DNA from: Lachnospiraceae bacterium
GTDB taxonomy: Bacteria; Bacillota; Clostridia; Lachnospirales; Lachnospiraceae
DNA length: 45,182 nt
NCBI GenBank assembly: GCA_018056425.1
Contig: JAGPFR010000019.1
Span: 1 to 45,182, forward strand
Direction of reading: 5' to 3'
The notes beneath the pieces were generated by a model. It worked only from the letters and a program-made list of their open reading frames with translations. It was not told the DNA's origin and did not search any database. Shown one piece after another: positions 41,295 through 45,182 of this stretch (its first letter is position 1; every line of letters begins with the position of its first letter). A program made the position numbers and the translations under genes.

Positions 41295-42917
41295 TTAATT
41301 TCCGCACATCAGGCTGAAAAACGAGCCTGTAAATATTGCGGGAGAATTCCAGTAAATGGCTATCTCATTGGTATCCGCAGAAGGCAGTTCGTCGAGGAAA
41401 TACTTTGCGGCGGGAGTATCTCCGAGTCTTTCTCGGGTCCCGGGATAGGTCATGCGTTTATTGGGGCCGCCCGAGATAAGACCGGGAACAGGCTCCTTAA
41501 TGCCATCGGATCCCGAGGGTCTGTGATGAATGTTCATCACGCGCCTCTTTCCGAAGCCCGTAACAAAGCTTATATCGAGAGCATTTAATCCCAGTGCGTA
41601 ATTCCACTGAAGAAGAGCTGCCGGTCTGAGCGATTCGTCACCCGTCAAAAGCTCGTACATGATCAGACTCATTGCATTTTCCATTATGGGAAGGATGCTT
41701 CCCCATATATAGCTGTCTTCGGGAAGCGCGGTTCCGTACCCCGACTGCTCTGAAATCTCAGCGATCTTTTTACAGTTTTCGATGAACTTTTCTCTTATCC
41801 TGATAAAAAGACCGTCTCCGCCCGCTTCACGGATTTCAAAAAGAGTACAGATCGCACCCAGTCCGCTCACATCAGCCCATCCGTATGAATATAGATTCAT
41901 ATCATCGGAATAAAGATTTTCGGCTTTTTCCAGGTATCTCTTATCTCCCGTCGATGCATAGAGCTCGCAGGATGCCCAGAAGAGCTCATCAGTTACGCTC
42001 TTATCTCCGTACTGACCTGTTCTTACGCCCTCGGGATTTACAAAAGGAACAAACTCGTGACCTGCTTCAAGCCATTCGTAAGCTTTTATTGCCGCATTAA
42101 GCATACTGTCGCAAAAAGCATTATCGAACTCTCTGTATGCTCTGGATGCCAGAGACAGACAAGCACATGCCGCGCCCGTTGCCGTATGGGAAACCGGCAT
42201 CATATATTCCGGGTCTTTGTCATCCTGGGGCATTATGAAAGGTGCAAAATGATCCTTGGTAAGCTTGTGGTAAAACGAGCCGTCATCTTTTTGCATCTTA
42301 AGTATCCATTCGAGCTCATAACGGGCTTCATTTAAAATATCGGGAACCCCGTTTCCGGATTCCGGAATATTAAGTTCATCGGAACATCCCTCACCGCACA
42401 GAATGTATGCATAAAGCATATGTGCGACAGTTACTGCACCGGGGCCGACATATTTACCGTAATCTCCGGCATCATGCCATCCGCCCGTGACAGTCTTTTT
42501 GATATCCCTGTTTTCCCACTCAAGTGCAGGAGCTGTATGGCAAGCGGGATGTTTATATACACCCGCATATTTTTCCGAAAGTTCACATCCGCATCTCTGA
42601 TAATACAAACCCTTTATCAATGCGTTTGTAATGTCCTGCCAGGGATTCTTTTTAACGGATATCCTTCTGCTTTCCGTACCGCACCATACGGTGTACTCAC
42701 CTTCAGGGAGTCTGCCCAGATTCACGACTTTTACGTTATCTCCGGATGAAACATCAAAAGGAAGATCATTAACCTCCACCCTTTTGATCGTATTTCCATC
42801 CATATCGGATACAATGACAGATCCTGCAGAAAGAACCGCTACCTGTACGGGAAGCGATTCTGCATATCCTGCCTGATTTATTCTGATTGTGGGTATAGAA
42901 TCATTCATTGGAATCAT
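41295..42917 (-). CDS. GH9 glucanase, apparently cytosolic
   Basis: 540 residues. An Ig-like CelD_N domain (about 8-95: IRINQAGY, GEYTVWCG) precedes a GH9 barrel: GGWHDAGDYGKY with the catalytic-base Asp pair, HHRPSGSD with the conserved His, and NEIAIYWNSPAIF with the acid Glu near the end. GH9 enzymes hydrolyse beta-1,4-glucans or related oligosaccharides by inversion. There is no signal peptide, so it probably works on imported cello- or gluco-oligosaccharides. Start 42917 (first ATG, overlapping the upstream stop) is preferred over TTG at 42944. Last gene of its operon. Confidence 0.92.
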   Translation of the reverse strand: MIPMNDSIPTIRINQAGYAESLPVQVAVLSAGSVIVSDMDGNTIKRVEVNDLPFDVSSGDNVKVVNLGRLPEGEYTVWCGTESRRISVKKNPWQDITNALIKGLYYQRCGCELSEKYAGVYKHPACHTAPALEWENRDIKKTVTGGWHDAGDYGKYVGPGAVTVAHMLYAYILCGEGCSDELNIPESGNGVPDILNEARYELEWILKMQKDDGSFYHKLTKDHFAPFIMPQDDKDPEYMMPVSHTATGAACACLSLASRAYREFDNAFCDSMLNAAIKAYEWLEAGHEFVPFVNPEGVRTGQYGDKSVTDELFWASCELYASTGDKRYLEKAENLYSDDMNLYSYGWADVSGLGAICTLFEIREAGGDGLFIRIREKFIENCKKIAEISEQSGYGTALPEDSYIWGSILPIMENAMSLIMYELLTGDESLRPAALLQWNYALGLNALDISFVTGFGKRRVMNIHHRPSGSDGIKEPVPGLISGGPNKRMTYPGTRERLGDTPAAKYFLDELPSADTNEIAIYWNSPAIFTGSFFSLMCGN

Positions 42918-43580
42918 TTTTATCCGTTTTCTTATTATTGCCAAGTACGGGTCTTGCTACATATACGTTGAATAATTCAATGAGGGGACCCATAAAAAAT
43001 GCGGTGATGATCGTTCCGACTCCCGCAATCGTAGGGATCTGTGATACGCTGCCTCCGGCCATGAGGAAAAGAATACATCCCAGGACTACGCACACCACAT
43101 CGGTAATGATCCTGACATACTGGAACTTACCCTTCTTCCAGGTATTAACGATTATAAGTGCAATGGCATCGTATGTTGAAACGCCAAGGTCCGCGGTCAT
43201 GTAAAACGCGGAACCGAAGCAGATGATGACCACTCCCACAACGAGGCAGATTACTCTCGTTACCATTGAAGGATCCACGATCACTGTCTGCAAAAACTCA
43301 TAGGTAAACTGGGTGATATATCCCAGAAGGAACAGATTTATGAAAGTCGCTATTCCGATATAGTGTCTGTCAAAACAAGTGCAAATACCAGGAGTACGGC
43401 ATTTGTTATGACATATAAAGTTCCGAACCCAATCGGTACCACGGCATCCAGACCGGCCATAAAGGACTGGAAAGGATCCACACCGAGGGCTGCGATCTTA
43501 AAGATTCCGACGCTTATCGCGCATATGATCACTCCGAAAAGCGACATTCCTATTCTTTTTACGCTAATCTCTCTTTTCAT
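42901..43580 (-). pseudogene. YczE/YitT-like membrane protein, frameshifted
   Basis: Two frames give parts of one five-helix membrane protein: 43580 to about 43370 (MKREISVKRIGMSLFGVIIC..., GVDPFQSFMAG) and about 43371 to 42901 (DRHYIGIATFINLFLLGYIT, then TADLGVSTYDAIAL). One extra base in the T4 run near 43371-43374 would join them as VFDRHYIGI. The family has unknown function. Start codon overlaps the UlaG-like gene by 17 bases, so translation is coupled. Could be real inactivation or a sequence error. Confidence 0.75.
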
Positions 43581-44364
43581 TTTTTATCAACTCTATTTTC
43601 TGCATCACTTTAGGGATAAGACACTGTATCTTTCCCTTATATTTTATGTTTACATAGTCTGCGAACGCCTCGGGATCTGCACTGTTATCTGCAAACATAT
43701 CCCAATGTCCGGGAATAACGAGCTCCGTATCACAGTCACCCGCAAGATCTGCCGCTTCCTGATAAGTCATATTGCCTATAATATCGTTGCTGAGACGCTT
43801 TGCATCACGGCCGTTAATGGGAAGGAGCTGTACATCGATCTTGCCGAATCGTCTGAGCTTAAGAAGCATTCCTTCGTATCTGGTTGTATCTCCCGCATGA
43901 TGGATCCTGAATCCGTTAACTTCGATAATGTACTGAAGGCAGGAGTATTCCCAGGTTCCGGGATCGCGGTCAAGTATTTCATGGGCTGCGGCAATGGCAT
44001 GAATCCTGATATCACCGATCTGACAAACTTCATCGTCATCTACGCCTATTGCATTCTCCGGTTTTACTCCGTCAGCAAGGACCGCTTTCATATGTTTCCT
44101 TGGAAAGATAAATTTCGCATTGGGATTGGTCTTTGCCCAAATCTTCCAGGCTTCATGATCTATATGATCTATATGATCGTGTGTTCCGATAAATAAACTT
44201 ACGTCCTTAAGTTCATCGGCAGGAATGGGTGGAGGTGTCTGTCTTGATTCCATGGGAGATGCAAAATAGTCTATGCATATCTTCCTGTCACCCGCTTTTA
44301 TGATCAGTCCCATCTGACCGAGCCACCACATGCCCAGTCTTCCTACCTCGTAAAATTCGTCCAT
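43564..44364 (-). CDS. UlaG-like metallo-beta-lactamase-fold hydrolase
   Basis: 266 residues. Metal motif THDHIDHID (61-69), later AAAHEILDR, HHAGDTTRYEG and a C-terminal VIPGHWDMF histidine. Closest in pattern to L-ascorbate-6-phosphate lactonase (UlaG) and related sugar-phosphate lactonases; no ula PTS genes are nearby, so the substrate is open. AGAGGAAAGAG before the ATG. First clear gene of the operon with the YczE-like and GH9 genes. Confidence 0.88.
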   Translation of the reverse strand: MDEFYEVGRLGMWWLGQMGLIIKAGDRKICIDYFASPMESRQTPPPIPADELKDVSLFIGTHDHIDHIDHEAWKIWAKTNPNAKFIFPRKHMKAVLADGVKPENAIGVDDDEVCQIGDIRIHAIAAAHEILDRDPGTWEYSCLQYIIEVNGFRIHHAGDTTRYEGMLLKLRRFGKIDVQLLPINGRDAKRLSNDIIGNMTYQEAADLAGDCDTELVIPGHWDMFADNSADPEAFADYVNIKYKGKIQCLIPKVMQKIELIKNEKRD

Positions 44365-44531
44365 ACTCTTTCCTCTGTTTTGGGAAGGCCAAGCTTCTCC
44401 GGGATTCCATCCGTAAATGTTGTCCAGTACTGGCTGGTCGCAACGGGCATATTGGATAAAGTGAAGAGATAGTAAGATGATAGAGCAATGATGACAATAA
44501 TACTTCCAAAAAATTGTCGATATTGCCCCAT
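44343..44531 (-). CDS. Possible small membrane protein
   Basis: 62 residues from ATG 44531: MGQYRQFFGS, a hydrophobic segment (about 8-25), then a soluble tail ending TEERVWTNFTR. It overlaps the UlaG-like start by 22 bases. The composition is protein-like, but no ribosome site is visible and no family is recognised, so it may be chance. Confidence 0.25.
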   Translation of the reverse strand: MGQYRQFFGSIIVIIALSSYYLFTLSNMPVATSQYWTTFTDGIPEKLGLPKTEERVWTNFTR

Positions 44532-44550
44532 TTTTTGACTTAACCGATTA

Positions 44551-44595
44551 AAAAAATGTGTCATGGGGTCTGATGAACCCCATGACACATTTTTA
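44551..44595 (-). terminator. Strong bidirectional terminator with GGGGTCTGA core (repeat copy 2)
   Basis: Perfect 17-bp stem (44552-44568 with 44578-44594) and 9-base loop; T runs on both strands. It ends the ABC ATPase transcript, whose stop codon it overlaps. The arm and loop (TGTGTCATGGGGTCTGA) resemble the hairpin at 2464-2496. Confidence 0.9.
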
Positions 44596-45182
44596 TACGG
44601 TTACAAGATATTCGCCTTCCTCGTCGGAAATCTTTCTGACCCTCACCCCGAAGATATCCCGGGGGATTTCAGAGTTGATTATTTCGGAAGGAGATCCGGT
44701 TTTTACGATCTTCCGGTCCTTCATTACAACTATCCGGTCTGCAATCTCAAGAGCAGTTGTAAGCTCATGCAAAACCAGTATGACAGTTTTGCCTTCATCC
44801 CGAAGTCCGGTATAGATCTCAACGACTTTCCTTTTGCTCGGGATATCAAGATATGTCGTGGGCTCATCTGCCACAATCAGATCACTCTGCTGAGCAAGCT
44901 GCATTGCGATGAATGCTCTCTGACGTACGCCGCCCGATAAGGTATCAACGCCTGCGCCGGAAAACTCCGAAACACCTGTCTTTTCCATCGCTTCACTGAC
45001 GATCCGTTTATCCTCATCACCGGATCTTCTGGAAAAGCCAAGGTACGGAAAACGTCCGTGCGAAACCAGCGTCCTTACAGAAATTGACGGGATCACCGAA
45101 TGAACCCGGGGAAGGAACGATAACTTCTTTGCTCTTTCTTTGGGCGCAAGCGACAGATAATCTTCGCCGTCCAGGATAATGG
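44593..45182 (-). CDS. FecE/FepC-type ABC ATPase (partial, runs off the window)
   Basis: At least 195 residues; the frame is open to the right edge. Pattern of iron-siderophore/cobalamin ATPases: upstream LDGEDYLSLAPKERAKKLSF, then ISVRTLVSHGRFPYLG, signature LSGGVRQR, Walker B LIVADEPTTYLD and H-loop VLHE. The usual Q-loop glutamine (FLPQ) is Arg (FLPR, codon CGG at 45106-45108), one base from CAG. The GTG at 45096 is internal, not the start. Partner permease and binding protein lie outside the window. Confidence 0.9.
   Translation of the reverse strand, partial: IILDGEDYLSLAPKERAKKLSFLPRVHSVIPSISVRTLVSHGRFPYLGFSRRSGDEDKRIVSEAMEKTGVSEFSGAGVDTLSGGVRQRAFIAMQLAQQSDLIVADEPTTYLDIPSKRKVVEIYTGLRDEGKTVILVLHELTTALEIADRIVVMKDRKIVKTGSPSEIINSEIPRDIFGVRVRKISDEEGEYLVTV

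Noticed and set aside
1-45182. CRISPR arrays, insertion sequences or transposases
   Set aside because: No regular direct-repeat/spacer array and no transposase-like frame was seen in the window.

Overview
The window looks like a low-to-mid GC Gram-positive chromosome, most likely a fibre-degrading Lachnospiraceae species (Butyrivibrio/Pseudobutyrivibrio-like, gut or rumen). Evidence from the sequence: strong GGAGG-type ribosome sites, lipoprotein signals, CUT1-type sugar ABC importers with no ATPase of their own, a secreted membrane-anchored GH10 xylanase, a cytosolic GH9 glucanase and several c-di-GMP proteins. The genus is inferred. Nearly all genes lie on the minus strand; only an Rrf2 regulator and a MntP-ZIP transporter are on the plus strand.

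Layout. 4-1157: frameshifted membrane diguanylate cyclase. 1160-2433: tRNA-Pro(TGG) with a 915-bp insertion at its 3' end, bounded by 22-bp direct repeats and carrying only mazEF. 2490-8211: compact operon of an EAL phosphodiesterase with an unusual peptidase-S51-like front end, an RlmL-type rRNA methyltransferase, a membrane amidase-fold protein lacking its catalytic residues, rdgB and yfcE. 8341-9639: folC. 9753-11607 (+): Rrf2 regulator and a MntP-ZIP fusion. 11724-29366: a 12-gene sugar locus in which two SBP/permease/permease sets bracket an NHL-propeller protein, a YIP1 protein and a DUF5696-like protein, followed by two U32-like paralogues and the xylanase. 29517-37238: MacB/FtsX-type export operon (two ATPases, one large permease, two adaptor lipoproteins). 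37361-39954: McrB with an EVE-like reader domain and a truncated McrC. 40076-41146: second membrane diguanylate cyclase. 41295-44364: UlaG-like hydrolase, a frameshifted YczE/YitT-like protein and GH9. 44593-right edge: FecE/FepC-type ATPase, cut by the window.

How it fits together. The xylanase, anchored at the cell surface, would cut xylan; the two importers (one binding protein carrying two carbohydrate-binding-like domains) would take up oligosaccharides using a shared ATPase encoded elsewhere; the GH9 enzyme, which lacks a signal peptide, would act on imported beta-glucans. The NHL/YIP1/DUF5696 trio and the two U32-like proteins have no assigned role and are the best candidates for undescribed biology. 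Two genes need one extra base to restore their frame, so either real decay or base-calling errors are present.
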